Part shown: one piece after another, positions 7,667-18,821 of the stretch
Numbering within the stretch: the stretch's first letter is position 1
Layout: every line of letters starts with the position of its first letter
DNA from: Planctomycetota bacterium
GTDB lineage: Bacteria > Planctomycetota > Phycisphaerae > FEN-1346 > JAACEH01
Length of the DNA stretch: 35,277 nucleotides
NCBI GenBank assembly: GCA_016935955.1
Contig: JAFGPY010000179.1
Span: 1-35,277, forward strand
Reading direction: 5' to 3'
Program-made: the position numbers and the translations under genes
Notes under the pieces: generated by a model
Told to the model about the DNA's origin: nothing
The model's database searches: none
Seen by the model: the letters and a program-made list of their open reading frames with translations, nothing else

Positions 7667-10600
7667 TCACTCCTCCGACTTCGCGCCTTCCAGATTCTCG
7701 GCGACCGCGCGGAAGTACTCCTCGATGAACCGCCGGTACTGTTCCGGAGGCACGTTGTCGCGGGCCTGGCGAAGCTGTTTCTCCAGTTTGCTTACCAGGG
7801 TATCCCACTCCCTGCCGTCACCGGGGCCGCGCTCGCCGACCGGGTCGAGCGTCCCTTCCTTCTCGCGAGGCAGCTGCGTCAACTCTCTGGCCTGTTGCCT
7901 CGCCTCACGCTGCATCTTCTCCATCTGCTCGATCGCCTGCTGCAAGGCCGCTTTGCCCATCTGAGCCTGTCCCATGGCCGCCTGCCCGGAGCCGGAGCCT
8001 GATCCTGAGCCCGACCCCTCCCCGGACGCCGGGGGACTGGGAAGCTGCCAGTCGCCCTGGATCATCAGGTTGATCTTCATGCAGGCCGCACCGAGTTTCT
8101 CGCAGGCCTCGCCTTCACTCTCCAGCATCGCCAGCAACTGCTCCAGCGAGGGCAGACGGCACAGCGCATCAGGAGCCTTGGGCTGAGCGTTGTCCAAGGA
8201 GTTCTTCTCGATCAGCGTCAGCATCTCGTCGAAAACCTTCTCGGCTTCCTTGAATGCCTTGACGGCCGCGGTCTCGGCCGTGAGAGCCTCGGCCAGTTCC
8301 TCTTTCGACAGGGCGCCGTGGGCGGTCTTCTGGTGACCCACGATAGTTTCGCCGACAAGGGCACGCAGTTGCCGGGCCTTGCTGCCGATCTCGGGCGTGA
8401 TGCCTCCGAGCATCGCCTCATAGCGGCTCAGCTTCTCGCCGAACTCCATCGTGTCGATCAGCAACGATCCCTGGTCCACCTTGCCATACTGACCGTACTT
8501 GCCGTCGGCCAGGGCCTTGGCCTTGACGGCCCAGCCGGCCTGCCGGGTCGACAGATCGCGAGCCTCCGCTTTGCGTTTGATCACAAACTGGGCCAGCCGA
8601 TCGTTGCTCGCGTCAAGCGTCTCAAGCTGCGACAACGCCGCGTCCAGAACCACCAGTTCAGTGGCCAACTCCGTGGCCTTAGCCGCATTCGCGCCCTTGT
8701 CCCCGGCGGCCGCTTGCCGTGCCAGGTCGCGGGACGACCGGGCAATCCGGCCGGCTTCGTCGCGGCTGCGGCCCACCACGTCACGCGTCGCATCCACGTC
8801 GCGGGGAAGCCAGGTGATCATGTTGTCGTATAGCTGCGCCGCCGCCTCGGCCATGGAGGCCTGCTCGGAAGCCAGTTCCTTCCGGAGGTTGGCCTGGGCC
8901 AGCTCCCGGCGTTTGCCGCCGGCCGTCCAGTGTACGATGTCGTTATAGAGCCCCTGCTGGCGAATCGCCAACAGCGTCAACTGGTCGCGTACGGTCGTGC
9001 CGCTCATTCGCATGGCAGCCATGAATCGCCGCAGCAGTTCCGGGTCCTTCTCCATGACCTCGGCCAGTGCCGCCATGAGTTTCTTGAGTTCCTCGTGCCG
9101 CGCCTCGATCAGCTTCTTGAGCTTCTCGATCTCCTCATCCGGAAGCTCGAGCATCTGCCCCGGCCGCGGGTTCAACTTCGGCTGGCAGGCCTGGAGCATC
9201 GCGTGCATGTCTTCCAGGAACAACTGGTGCATCTTCTTGACGTGGGCAATCGCCTCCTCGAAGTCCTTCTCGCGCTTCACGGCCTCGTACTGCTTGGTCA
9301 GGTCGGCCAGCCGAGCGCGTGCGCGGGCGATGTGGTAGGCGGCCTGCTCCAGTTGCTTGTATTGCTCGTCCGGCCGGTCGACGGTCCGCCCGGCGTCGGC
9401 CAGGAACCCCGCCGCCGGCTCCACATGCGATGCGTTGATGTCCTGGAGCTGATAGCCGATGAAGGCATAGGGCGTACCGTGGCTGACACGCAGCAGATCC
9501 TTGACCACCTCGTCGGCACGAACAAGGTGCTTGCGGGCATCGCCCAGTTGCGTCGTCTGCTCAACGACCCACGGTTTGCGCCCGCGGACGTGCTCGGTCA
9601 GCACGTTCGTCGGTTTCTCTGCAGCCGCCAGGGCCGCGTCGAGGTCGGCCAAATAGCGATCAATGGCCAACTGCAACTTCTGCCGCCGCTGTCCTTCGTA
9701 CGACCCGGCCCACTCGTCAATCTGGATTCGCTGTTTGCCGGAACAGGCCGTCGGGTTGCCCGGCAATTGCCGCTTCTGCATGTCGTTCGGCGGTCGCGAG
9801 GCGCTCTCCAGTGGCTCTTGCCCGTCGCGCTGCTCGTCCTGCGGAGGCTGCTTCGCGGTCGAGGAATTCGAGGATCCCTGGCACTGTCCCCCCTGCGATT
9901 TCTGCGACGAGGCCGACGCCAGCTGATCTTTCGGGTCGTCCGGCTGCTGCTGAGAGTCCTCCTGCTGATTGCGGGGTGATTGGTTCGCCGCATCGCGCGG
10001 CTCCTGCTCTCCCTGCTCTTCCTGTGGCGACTTCGACGTGCCGGACTTGCTCGATCCCGATCTGCCTTGGTTCACCGAGCGGCTGGCCGACGCGCTGGCC
10101 TGCCGCGTGTCGCTGGCCTGCACGGCATAGACCATTTCATCGCCTTGCTTCAGGTCGAACTCCTTCAGGTCGATGTCCACCTTCGCCTTCACGCTCTTGG
10201 GCGGTTTGCCGTCGGGATCGGATTCCACGTCGATCGGAACGACCTTGACGACCTTCTCCTCGCCGTCGACCTTGCGACTGACAACCAACTCGGCGGTCTC
10301 GATGCCGATGTCGTCGCTGATCTTCACGTCCACAGGCACGACCTCGTCGGGACGGACCGAGATTTCCTCCTCGGGCGACACGATCTGAATGCTCGGCGGC
10401 CGGTCGGGATAGACCACGATTCGGCAGGACGGCGGCTTGGCGTTCGTCAGGCCGTAGGAGTCCGTCGCGTGCACACTGAAAGCCAACGTCTTCTCAAGCG
10501 GTGCTTCGAAGACGTACCATTGATCGTCGCTGAGGCCAAGCTCAACCGTCTCGTCCTTGTCCATGTGCAGGGCCATGTGTTGAACCGCCTTGTTCGGTAT

Positions 10601-11590
10601 GAAGGCGACTCTCAAGCGGCTGCCTTCCAGTGCCCTGCACTGCCGCGGCAATGCATTTTCGCTCACGGATTCCTTGCCGGCGTATTCCGGCGGCGTGATG
10701 TCGAACTTCACCTGGGCGATTGACGGACGGTCCACGGCCGTCACTTCATGCCACGGCGTCTGACTGTCGCCGCAGCGGAGGCGATAGGTGAACGACTCAT
10801 TCACGGCGCGAATCGGGTAGCTCAACGAGGGTTCGTCGCCATCGGCCGCATTCAGGGTGACCTCGCGAGGCAGGTCATCGCCGTCGCGGATCATCAGCGT
10901 GGCTGAGCCGCAGCGACGTCCTTCCTGTCGGGCCTGGATGGCCAACGGCTCGCCGCGCGGCACGGCGCGGTCGCCGGTCAGGCTGACAACCTGAGTCAGG
11001 GTGATGTCATGCGTCGGGTGCAGGAATCGGTCCAGGAGGACTCTGCCGGTGCGTCCGCCGACCAGCAGCACAGAGGCAAACACAACCACGGCCGCGACGG
11101 CCGCCAGGGCACACCAGCGCAGCGTTCGCCCGGAGACAAGGTGCTCGCGGGCCACGGCGGGGCTCAGGTCCTCGGCCTCGCGGGCCACCTGGTCGATCAG
11201 AACATCGGAGCCGCGGATCTCGGGCGCGTCGTGGCCTTCGGCTAGTTCGACGACCGTAGACCATCGTTCTTTCAGGACGGGAACGTGGCGCTCGACGTCC
11301 AGGGCCACGGCCGACAGACGCCGCCGAGCCAGCACGAGTCGCACGATGCCGATAGAGAAGACCGCTCCGGCCAGCGCAAGGGCCACCAGGGTCAGAACCG
11401 TTCGTGCGGTCGAGCTGAACAGGACAACCGCCCAGTCCACGGCCATAGCCAGCAGGATGGCCACGAGCAGCGCCGCGGCCGCAGCCAGCACCGCCTCGGC
11501 GGCCCGTACGCCGGTTTGCTTTCGCCGCACGTCCCGCAGGCGGGTAGTCACCGCCGTCGGCACCTTCACTGTGTGAGTTGAATCGGACAT
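7667..11590 (-). CDS. Large DUF4175-like membrane protein with low-complexity and coiled-coil regions
   Basis: A 1307-residue protein. A strong ribosome-binding site (GGAGGG, complement of 11598-11603) precedes the ATG. Two membrane helices are visible at about residues 30-51 and 64-87 and a third at 160-178. Beta-rich, Ig-like segments follow (about 190-490, with FDITPPEYAGKE and YPDRPPSIQIVSPEEEISV). Next come a Gln/Ser/Asp-rich low-complexity stretch (about 497-620) and long charged helices with coiled-coil character up to about 1180. A Gly-Ser run (about 1189-1202) precedes a helical tail ending YFRAVAENLEGAKSEE. The layout fits DUF4175-like proteins encoded beside BatA/VWA genes. It is the last gene of the MoxR operon, 31 nt after the VWA protein. 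It may span the envelope as a scaffold or client of the MoxR system, which is inference. Confidence 0.82.
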   Translation of the reverse strand: MSDSTHTVKVPTAVTTRLRDVRRKQTGVRAAEAVLAAAAALLVAILLAMAVDWAVVLFSSTARTVLTLVALALAGAVFSIGIVRLVLARRRLSAVALDVERHVPVLKERWSTVVELAEGHDAPEIRGSDVLIDQVAREAEDLSPAVAREHLVSGRTLRWCALAAVAAVVVFASVLLVGGRTGRVLLDRFLHPTHDITLTQVVSLTGDRAVPRGEPLAIQARQEGRRCGSATLMIRDGDDLPREVTLNAADGDEPSLSYPIRAVNESFTYRLRCGDSQTPWHEVTAVDRPSIAQVKFDITPPEYAGKESVSENALPRQCRALEGSRLRVAFIPNKAVQHMALHMDKDETVELGLSDDQWYVFEAPLEKTLAFSVHATDSYGLTNAKPPSCRIVVYPDRPPSIQIVSPEEEISVRPDEVVPVDVKISDDIGIETAELVVSRKVDGEEKVVKVVPIDVESDPDGKPPKSVKAKVDIDLKEFDLKQGDEMVYAVQASDTRQASASASRSVNQGRSGSSKSGTSKSPQEEQGEQEPRDAANQSPRNQQEDSQQQPDDPKDQLASASSQKSQGGQCQGSSNSSTAKQPPQDEQRDGQEPLESASRPPNDMQKRQLPGNPTACSGKQRIQIDEWAGSYEGQRRQKLQLAIDRYLADLDAALAAAEKPTNVLTEHVRGRKPWVVEQTTQLGDARKHLVRADEVVKDLLRVSHGTPYAFIGYQLQDINASHVEPAAGFLADAGRTVDRPDEQYKQLEQAAYHIARARARLADLTKQYEAVKREKDFEEAIAHVKKMHQLFLEDMHAMLQACQPKLNPRPGQMLELPDEEIEKLKKLIEARHEELKKLMAALAEVMEKDPELLRRFMAAMRMSGTTVRDQLTLLAIRQQGLYNDIVHWTAGGKRRELAQANLRKELASEQASMAEAAAQLYDNMITWLPRDVDATRDVVGRSRDEAGRIARSSRDLARQAAAGDKGANAAKATELATELVVLDAALSQLETLDASNDRLAQFVIKRKAEARDLSTRQAGWAVKAKALADGKYGQYGKVDQGSLLIDTMEFGEKLSRYEAMLGGITPEIGSKARQLRALVGETIVGHQKTAHGALSKEELAEALTAETAAVKAFKEAEKVFDEMLTLIEKNSLDNAQPKAPDALCRLPSLEQLLAMLESEGEACEKLGAACMKINLMIQGDWQLPSPPASGEGSGSGSGSGSGQAAMGQAQMGKAALQQAIEQMEKMQREARQQARELTQLPREKEGTLDPVGERGPGDGREWDTLVSKLEKQLRQARDNVPPEQYRRFIEEYFRAVAENLEGAKSEE

Positions 11591-11598
11591 GATCGCAC

Positions 11599-11612
11599 CC
11601 TCCTTAAGGAGG
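11599..11612. repeat. 14-bp perfect palindrome over the DUF4175-like ribosome-binding site
   Basis: CCTCCTTAAGGAGG reads the same on both strands and contains the Shine-Dalgarno of the downstream minus-strand gene. The mRNA could not fold it as a hairpin with a proper loop, so it may simply reflect the strong AAGGAGG signal. Confidence 0.5.
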
Positions 11613-11621
11613 CCTCAGGCA

Positions 11622-14411
11622 TTACGCCATACCACCCAGTTTCCTGATAATCCATTCCGCCGTCAAGCAGCCGAGGAATATCCAGAGACACACCCATCGG
11701 GCCCACATCGGCTGCCGCTCCGTGCGTTCGGTCACCTCGGGCGAAAGGTCCAGCTGGGCGACCGCCGTCCCGAGTGCTGTGGGCGGAATGACCGCTCCGC
11801 CCGTCCCCTCGGCCACTTGCCCGAGCAGCGACAGGTTGCAGCGCGTGTTGCGCAGTTCCAGTTCGTCCGGCGGATCGATTCGGGCCAGCGCCTCGATCGG
11901 CTCGCTGTAGCCTTCCTTCTCGGTCAGTTCCTGCACCGTCGCCCCGAGAGGCTGTATGCGTACCGGGCCGGCGGGCAATCCTTCGAGCGTTGCCCGGTAC
12001 TGGCCGGGCGACTCCTCGTCGGGCGTCAGGTCCACACTCTGAACGATCTGCCCGTCCATTCGGGCGACGACCCGACACGAAGCGTCCTCGACAGCCGACC
12101 CGTCAAGATGGCTGAGCCGCACACTCACCTGCACGCTGTCGCCAAACGCGTAGCGGTTCTTGTCCACGGCGATGCGGACGGTCTTCGACCCGCTGTCCAT
12201 TTCGCGAGCCGCGGCCCAGCGGAGCAACTGGCCCCAGAGCCGGTGGTGATAGCGATCGCCGTAGCGAAACCGCAACTGGTAGGTCGCCGGCGCCGACAGG
12301 TACATGACCCGGCCCCGCCCATATGTCTGCCAGCACAGGAAAGCCGGCCCTTCGGTCCCCTTCGTCCACGCACCTCCCCGCGAGCGGGCTTCGATCAGCG
12401 TGAAGGCCGTCGGCTTCGCCTTGCTGTAGCGCGACAATTCGTACAGCGGCAACTGCTGCGTGACTTCGCGCCACAGGCTCTCGCTCTGCAACTCGTTGTC
12501 CGCCAGTTGCAGGGCGGGCGTGTTCCGGCCGGCCGCCGTCAGGTGCAGCGTGAAGCCCGTTCTGTCGCGGGGCGCATCCGGCCACGGCTCGACGGGCAGC
12601 AACTGCATCAGCTTCGTGTTGCTGAACATCTCGGGCACCGACTCGCTACCGGCAATAATGATGGCCGTGCCGCCGCGCTGCCCGACATACTTCTCCAGCA
12701 GATCGATCTCCCGTTGACCCAACCGCGACGGCATCAGGTCGCCCAGAATCACCACCTGATAGCGCCGCCAGGCGTCAACCGTGCTCGGCCAACCCGTTCC
12801 CCGGGCCGGACGGCCGTCGTCGCGCCGCGGCTCAAAGACCAACTCGTCGCACTCGATTCGCTCGTCGCGTCGCCACAGGTTGTACAGGTACCGATACTCC
12901 CATCGCGGCAGATTGTCGGCCAGCAGAACGCGAAGCTTGTCCTCGATCACCTCGACGCTCACCTCGGCCGTGTTGTTGTCCTCGACACGTTCGTCCGGCA
13001 ACTGGCCCACGCGCACCGTGTACTTGTGGCGGCCCATCGTCTCAGCCTTGCGGGCGAAGGCGATCTGCCGGGCGTAGGTGTCCGAGACAATCGGCACACG
13101 CTGACTGTCCACCGCGGTCTCGCCCTCGAACAGTTCGACCAGCAGTTCCTCGCCCGCGCAACCGTAGGCATCCACCGTACCCTCGATGACGGTCTGGTCA
13201 TTCAGGAAGACGGTTCGCGGTGCCTGGACGTGGTGCAGGATCACGTCGCGCACGGGATCCGGGTTGCCCACAGGAACCACCAGGGTCGGCAAATTCGACA
13301 TGGAGGCTGCCACCTTGACCGGATCGCGACCGCTGTTGTGGCCACCGTCGGTGCACATGACGACGGCCGCCAGAGGCTGCGTGGCTCCGTCGCGGGCGAT
13401 CTGTTCCAGAGCGGCCGCAATATCGGTCGTCCCTCCCTGGGCCTGTTCACCGTCGGCCGGCTCGGCCCGGCCTGTTTGCGTACCCGGAATCGGGCGCGAA
13501 GCGAAATCGTAGGTAATCACCCGGGCCTTCTTCCGCACCTCGGCAAGCCATCCTTGCTCGGCTCGGCTCAGAATCCCGGTGATCTTGTCGCTGCGGCTTC
13601 GGTCGCCGAGCCGCTGCATGCGGGCCTTGTCTTCCCCGCTCGAAGCGGCCTCGAACTCCGCGGCCGCCGCGTCAGCAATAGCCCGGCTGCGGGCCGCACA
13701 CGCAGCGATCGTCTCGCGGAGAGCCGCCAGCCGCACGGGGGCGTCGGCGTCCATCTGCAGCCGCCCACGTTCCTGGTCCTCGCCCAAGGCACGCAGGTCC
13801 GGCAGCAATCGCTCCGCCATCTCACCACACACCGTCCGTGCCTCGCCCCTCAGGTCCGCCGGATTGGTGGGCAGCGAGGGCTCCGCTTCGTTGAGCATGT
13901 TGACCGCCTGCCGGACAGTCTTCAGCACGGACTCTGCTGCAGCCGTGGCCCACCGCGGATCGCCGCCGGCGCGGAAGGCGCGAGCGAAATCGTCCAGATG
14001 CACACGTGCAACCACAAGCGCCGCCGCCGCTCCGTCCATCAATTCGACCGGCCGCGCGACCTGCGACTCCAGTGCCGCCGCCCAGCGGATGGCCGAGCCG
14101 GACGGTTCAGTCGAATCGATAACGCCCATGCTCTTGCTGGTGTCCACAAGCAGGCCCACCGCCTTGGGCCGCGTGTGACGGTAGGTCGTCAGCATCGTCT
14201 GCCCGGCCAGCATCCAAAGGACGACGGCGACGACCGCCATACGCAAGGCCACCACAACCGGCGTCAGCCACGGCCGGGCACCGCGTGATTCGCGCCAAGC
14301 CAGCAGCGCGATAATCGCCAGGGCCACGACTCCCGCCACGACGAGCACGTGAACCGGGAACGGTCCAGAGTAGATCACATCTTTGAAGGTTTCGGTGTAC
14401 TCCTGCGGCAT
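11622..14411 (-). CDS. VWA-domain membrane protein with glutamine-amidotransferase-like region
   Basis: A 929-residue protein. Two membrane helices (about 20-39 and 50-70) come first, then a von Willebrand A domain with the MIDAS start LLVDTSKSMG (Asp90, Ser92, Ser94). The later MIDAS elements TDIAAALEQIA and VVMCTDGGHN lie far downstream because a helical insert of about 180 residues splits the domain. Ig-like beta regions follow, then a Rossmann-like segment resembling class I amidotransferase folds (VVILGDLMPSRL, then KYVGQRGGTAIIIAG), with no catalytic Cys visible. A last membrane helix sits at about 903-922. The ATG at 14411 is 10 nt after the BatA-like stop. The family is membrane-anchored and thought to be worked on by MoxR ATPases. 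Confidence 0.88.
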   Translation of the reverse strand: MPQEYTETFKDVIYSGPFPVHVLVVAGVVALAIIALLAWRESRGARPWLTPVVVALRMAVVAVVLWMLAGQTMLTTYRHTRPKAVGLLVDTSKSMGVIDSTEPSGSAIRWAAALESQVARPVELMDGAAAALVVARVHLDDFARAFRAGGDPRWATAAAESVLKTVRQAVNMLNEAEPSLPTNPADLRGEARTVCGEMAERLLPDLRALGEDQERGRLQMDADAPVRLAALRETIAACAARSRAIADAAAAEFEAASSGEDKARMQRLGDRSRSDKITGILSRAEQGWLAEVRKKARVITYDFASRPIPGTQTGRAEPADGEQAQGGTTDIAAALEQIARDGATQPLAAVVMCTDGGHNSGRDPVKVAASMSNLPTLVVPVGNPDPVRDVILHHVQAPRTVFLNDQTVIEGTVDAYGCAGEELLVELFEGETAVDSQRVPIVSDTYARQIAFARKAETMGRHKYTVRVGQLPDERVEDNNTAEVSVEVIEDKLRVLLADNLPRWEYRYLYNLWRRDERIECDELVFEPRRDDGRPARGTGWPSTVDAWRRYQVVILGDLMPSRLGQREIDLLEKYVGQRGGTAIIIAGSESVPEMFSNTKLMQLLPVEPWPDAPRDRTGFTLHLTAAGRNTPALQLADNELQSESLWREVTQQLPLYELSRYSKAKPTAFTLIEARSRGGAWTKGTEGPAFLCWQTYGRGRVMYLSAPATYQLRFRYGDRYHHRLWGQLLRWAAAREMDSGSKTVRIAVDKNRYAFGDSVQVSVRLSHLDGSAVEDASCRVVARMDGQIVQSVDLTPDEESPGQYRATLEGLPAGPVRIQPLGATVQELTEKEGYSEPIEALARIDPPDELELRNTRCNLSLLGQVAEGTGGAVIPPTALGTAVAQLDLSPEVTERTERQPMWARWVCLWIFLGCLTAEWIIRKLGGMA

Positions 14412-14421
14412 CAGTCGCGTC

Positions 14422-16647
14422 CTATCTCGTCTTCATCGACAAGCCGGGGGTCGTGATCATCCTGCGGGTGGTGGCCCGCCAAGCCAGAAGCAATTCAGCC
14501 AACATCATCGCCAGCAACGCCACGAGCAGGTACCACCAGACCGGCCGGGCGTCGGGCGTCGAGCGTTCGGTCTGCACCTGGGCCAGACCGTCGGCATCGA
14601 AGCGCAGGCCGCCGGCCTCAGCCAGAAGGTTCGACTGCTCGGTTTTCAGCGGCTCCAGGTCGGACTCCTCGGCATCTCGCAGCACGTTGAACGGCACGGT
14701 CAGGCTGGTCTTGTCCGCGAAGTCCATTGTCACATGGTAGCCGCCGGGAATGAGCGTCCCGTCGAACTCCACCTTGGTCCCGGCGTCACCGGCCACGGGT
14801 CTCAGCGGCACCGTTCGCCCGTCGGCCGTTGCGATCGTCGCATCCGCCACGGATCGGCCGGTCGGGACAGTCACGGTCAGCGTGTCGCCCGGATGAATGT
14901 TGCGGTCCGGCGTGGCCGGTTCGCTCAGATACCACAGCCACTCGTAGAGCATGGCCACAAAGACATGGCACGCAGGCAGGTTGCTCCAGCGAGCGCCCAG
15001 CGGGATGCCCTGCACGATGACGCGTCCGCGACCGAGGCGGTTCTCAACGACCAACGGGAAACCACCTTCGGTCGCCAGCAGCACGGAGACCCCTTTGTCC
15101 GCTTCGGTCGTCAGGAACCGGCATCGCCGCCGCACACGAACGCGGTCGATGTCGAGTCGCTCGGTGTCGCCCAACAGCCGCGTGGCGGAATGGTTGACGG
15201 CCGGAGGCAGCACGGCGACACCGTGGTCCCAGTCGTCGGCGTCGCCTGCAATACCGTCAAGGGACAGTGGCGACAGCCCCGCCCCGCGGACAAAGCAGCG
15301 GGCATTGAACGATTCAATCTCCGCGCGATCGCCCAGAACGATCCACAGTCCGCCACCGCCGCGCACGTACTGGACGAGGGAGGCCAGGGACGCCTCGGAC
15401 GGCGCGGGCACGTTGGCCAGCACGACACAGTAGTAGTCGGACAAACGCTCGGTCAACAGGGCTTGCGGCGAGACGATCCTGGGCCGGAAGATGGCCTGTG
15501 CAGATCGCGGTTTGCCCGAGGGATCGTACCCCAGAGCGGCAAGCACGTAGGCCGTGTCGTCGTCCAGCGGTCCCTGGCCGCCGCCCGAGGTAACGATCAG
15601 GATGGGCGCCTCGCGGACCACCTCAACCACGAGGCGACCCGTATTGTCCATTTCCAGATCGTCCGGGCACTCGATGCGGCACGTGACTTCGCGCCCGCCC
15701 GAGGCGCCGAAGGCGTGCTCGATCGACACGGTGGTCGACTGTCCCGGGGCCAAGCCGGCGAGACTGCTGACGCCAAGAGCCTGATCGCCTTCGGACCAGG
15801 AGACCAGGCAGGCCTCGCTGATTACGCTACCGCGGTTGCGTACCGTGGCCGTCAGCGACACGCCCTCCCCCAGGGCGGCAATGACCCGCGAGGCGCTGAC
15901 GGATTCGATTGACAGGTTGGCAGCCGCGTCAGTCTGTCGCCAGACGTCCACGACGTTCAGCGTCGTCGGCTGTTTGGCTTCGGCCGCAGCCTTCCTGATC
16001 CGTTTCCACCCTTCGGCCGCTTCGGTCCGCCAACCGTAGGCCCGTCCGTCGGTCAGGATGGTGACAATGCGCGTTGTCGCACGGCCTGAGGACTCCGCCT
16101 CGACGGCCTCCAGCGTGCAGCGAAGCATATCGGCCGCAGCCAGTGTCGGCTTGAGGTTCTCCAGCCGGACCATGAGTTCTCGTTTGGAGTCCTCGTTCAC
16201 CGGCACCGCAACAGGCGTCAGCCATTGTGGTCCGGTCGAGGCCAGCAGCACCCGCACGGTATCGCCTTCGCCAAGGCGACCAATCAGGTCTCGGGCAGCA
16301 TCAATCTGCCGCCGGAAGGCTGTGCCGTCGGGTCCCTCGCGAGACGTGGACATCGACGTGTCGAGCACGAGAAAAACGTCGCGCGATCCACTCTCACCGA
16401 ACAGGCCCGAGGAGATCATGGGTTGAGCCAGGGCGAAGACGAAAGCGGCCACGGCCAGGGCCCTCAACACCATCAGCAGCAGGTCGTCGATTCGCCACAT
16501 GCGACGGCGGCGCGTGACGGCTTCAGTCAGGAACCGCATCGCGCCCCAGCGCATGACGTTCCGCCGCCTGCGATTCAGCAGGTGGACAATTACCGGAACC
16601 GCCACGAGCGGCAAGCCGACCAGAAACGCACCCGCGATGAAACCCAT
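14422..16647 (-). CDS. BatA-like VWA membrane protein
   Basis: A 741-residue protein. I choose the ATG at 16647 rather than the open frame back to 16803, because the N-terminus then matches the two-helix anchor of BatA-like proteins: MGFIAGAFLVGLPLVAVPVI, a VHLLNRRRR turn, and a second helix at about 57-77. A VWA domain follows with DTSMS (Asp96, Ser98, Ser100), an intact start of the metal site. The middle has a CARDB-like beta region and an amidotransferase-like segment (VQYVRGGGGLWIVLGDRAE). A C-terminal helix (WWYLLVALLAMMLAELLLAW) anchors it again. It lies 53 nt after the DUF58 gene and 10 nt before the second VWA gene. Family members support envelope integrity or stress tolerance; the role here is inferred. 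Confidence 0.88.
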   Translation of the reverse strand: MGFIAGAFLVGLPLVAVPVIVHLLNRRRRNVMRWGAMRFLTEAVTRRRRMWRIDDLLLMVLRALAVAAFVFALAQPMISSGLFGESGSRDVFLVLDTSMSTSREGPDGTAFRRQIDAARDLIGRLGEGDTVRVLLASTGPQWLTPVAVPVNEDSKRELMVRLENLKPTLAAADMLRCTLEAVEAESSGRATTRIVTILTDGRAYGWRTEAAEGWKRIRKAAAEAKQPTTLNVVDVWRQTDAAANLSIESVSASRVIAALGEGVSLTATVRNRGSVISEACLVSWSEGDQALGVSSLAGLAPGQSTTVSIEHAFGASGGREVTCRIECPDDLEMDNTGRLVVEVVREAPILIVTSGGGQGPLDDDTAYVLAALGYDPSGKPRSAQAIFRPRIVSPQALLTERLSDYYCVVLANVPAPSEASLASLVQYVRGGGGLWIVLGDRAEIESFNARCFVRGAGLSPLSLDGIAGDADDWDHGVAVLPPAVNHSATRLLGDTERLDIDRVRVRRRCRFLTTEADKGVSVLLATEGGFPLVVENRLGRGRVIVQGIPLGARWSNLPACHVFVAMLYEWLWYLSEPATPDRNIHPGDTLTVTVPTGRSVADATIATADGRTVPLRPVAGDAGTKVEFDGTLIPGGYHVTMDFADKTSLTVPFNVLRDAEESDLEPLKTEQSNLLAEAGGLRFDADGLAQVQTERSTPDARPVWWYLLVALLAMMLAELLLAWRATTRRMITTPGLSMKTR

Positions 16648-16700
16648 AGTCTCGCACCCTATCACGGCCGGGCACCGCTCCGGCCGCTTGTCTCGTCGGT

Positions 16701-17618
16701 CTATCGAGCCCGCGCCGCGCGGCGCGACAGGTAGTGACCCAGCACGTCGGCCAGCGGACGACTCGTCTCCAGCGGCATGTAATCGCAACCGATCTCGCCG
16801 CAACCCAGCTCAAGTTGCTTCAGAAACTCGCCCACTCGCCGTAGGTAGTCTTTGCGAATGGCCGCCGGGTCCAGGTCGATGCGGTGCCCGGCCACCTCCA
16901 GGCACTCGAATCGCGACCAGCGACTGAAGGCGAATGACAGTTCCTCGGGAGCCATCGTGTGAAACAGGATCGTCTCGTGGCCGCGGATCCGCAGATGATG
17001 CAGGGCATTGAGAATGCCTTCCACATCGTCGAAGCAATCGCTCAGAACGAAAACCATGCCACGGCGTTTGAGACGTTTGCCCAGTTCGCGGAGTTCGCCG
17101 GCCAGGGAGGTCGGCCCCATGGCGACCGCCGAGCCCAGGGCCTCGACCAGCACGCGGAAGTGACTCGGCCGGGAACGCGGCGGAATGTACGTCCGTAGCG
17201 ATCCGTCGAGCACGGCAAGCCCCACGGCGTCCTGCTGGTGGAGCATCATCCGAGCCAGGCACGCGGCCGCCATCTGGGCGTAGCGCAGCTTGGTGACCGT
17301 CGAATGCCCGAAACCCATCGAACCGCTGGCGTCCAGCACCATCAGGCATTTCAGGTTCGTCTCTTCCTCGAACTGCTTGACGTAGTAGCGGTCGCTGCGG
17401 GCCAGCACGCGCCAGTCGATCAGCCGGGTCTCGTCGCCGGGACTGTAGTGGCGATGCTCAGCGAACTCCACGCTGCTGCCCTTGTAGGGCGAGCGATGTT
17501 TGCCGGAGAGAAATCCTTCGACGATGCGCGAGGCGATCAGCTCGAGCTGGCCGAGACGCGACATGGCCATCGGATCGAGCAGATCGGCATACGGCAGTGC
17601 CTGGCCTTCTGTGCCCAC
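16701..17618 (-). CDS. DUF58 domain protein, MoxR partner
   Basis: A 305-residue soluble protein starting at GTG with AGGGGG just upstream (complement of 17624-17629). The DUF58 signature is nearly perfect: EFAEHRHYSPGDETRLIDW followed by RVLARSDRYYVKQF (about residues 51-83). It runs into a VWA fold with MVLDASGSMG (Asp96, Ser98, Ser100). In most bacteria DUF58 proteins are encoded directly after a MoxR ATPase and are thought to be its adaptor or substrate. The same order holds here, with 48 nt between the genes. No membrane segment is seen, unlike longer DUF58 proteins, so it probably acts on the cytoplasmic face. Confidence 0.93.
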   Translation of the reverse strand: MGTEGQALPYADLLDPMAMSRLGQLELIASRIVEGFLSGKHRSPYKGSSVEFAEHRHYSPGDETRLIDWRVLARSDRYYVKQFEEETNLKCLMVLDASGSMGFGHSTVTKLRYAQMAAACLARMMLHQQDAVGLAVLDGSLRTYIPPRSRPSHFRVLVEALGSAVAMGPTSLAGELRELGKRLKRRGMVFVLSDCFDDVEGILNALHHLRIRGHETILFHTMAPEELSFAFSRWSRFECLEVAGHRIDLDPAAIRKDYLRRVGEFLKQLELGCGEIGCDYMPLETSRPLADVLGHYLSRRAARAR

Positions 17619-17666
17619 GCGTGCCCCCTTGAGACAAGACGCCCGTCAAACCCACGCTGCCCGATG

Positions 17667-18701
<1,035 letters not shown>

Positions 18702-18821
18702 GGCCGTACTCCTTTCAGTTGCCTGTGGATTTGCAGAAGCCGCCTGTCGCCCCACCGCTTGAGCCGGTGGCGCGTTTTGTCACGCCTCCGCCACGTGGCA
18801 GCAAGCGCCATCCTGCCGCCC

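Noticed and set aside
11589..14288. A plus-strand open frame of about 899 codons opposite the VWA protein gene
   Set aside because: It is rich in Arg, His, Gln and Pro, has no domain or ribosome-binding site, and lies antisense to a clear VWA gene. High GC content removes stop codons from antisense frames.
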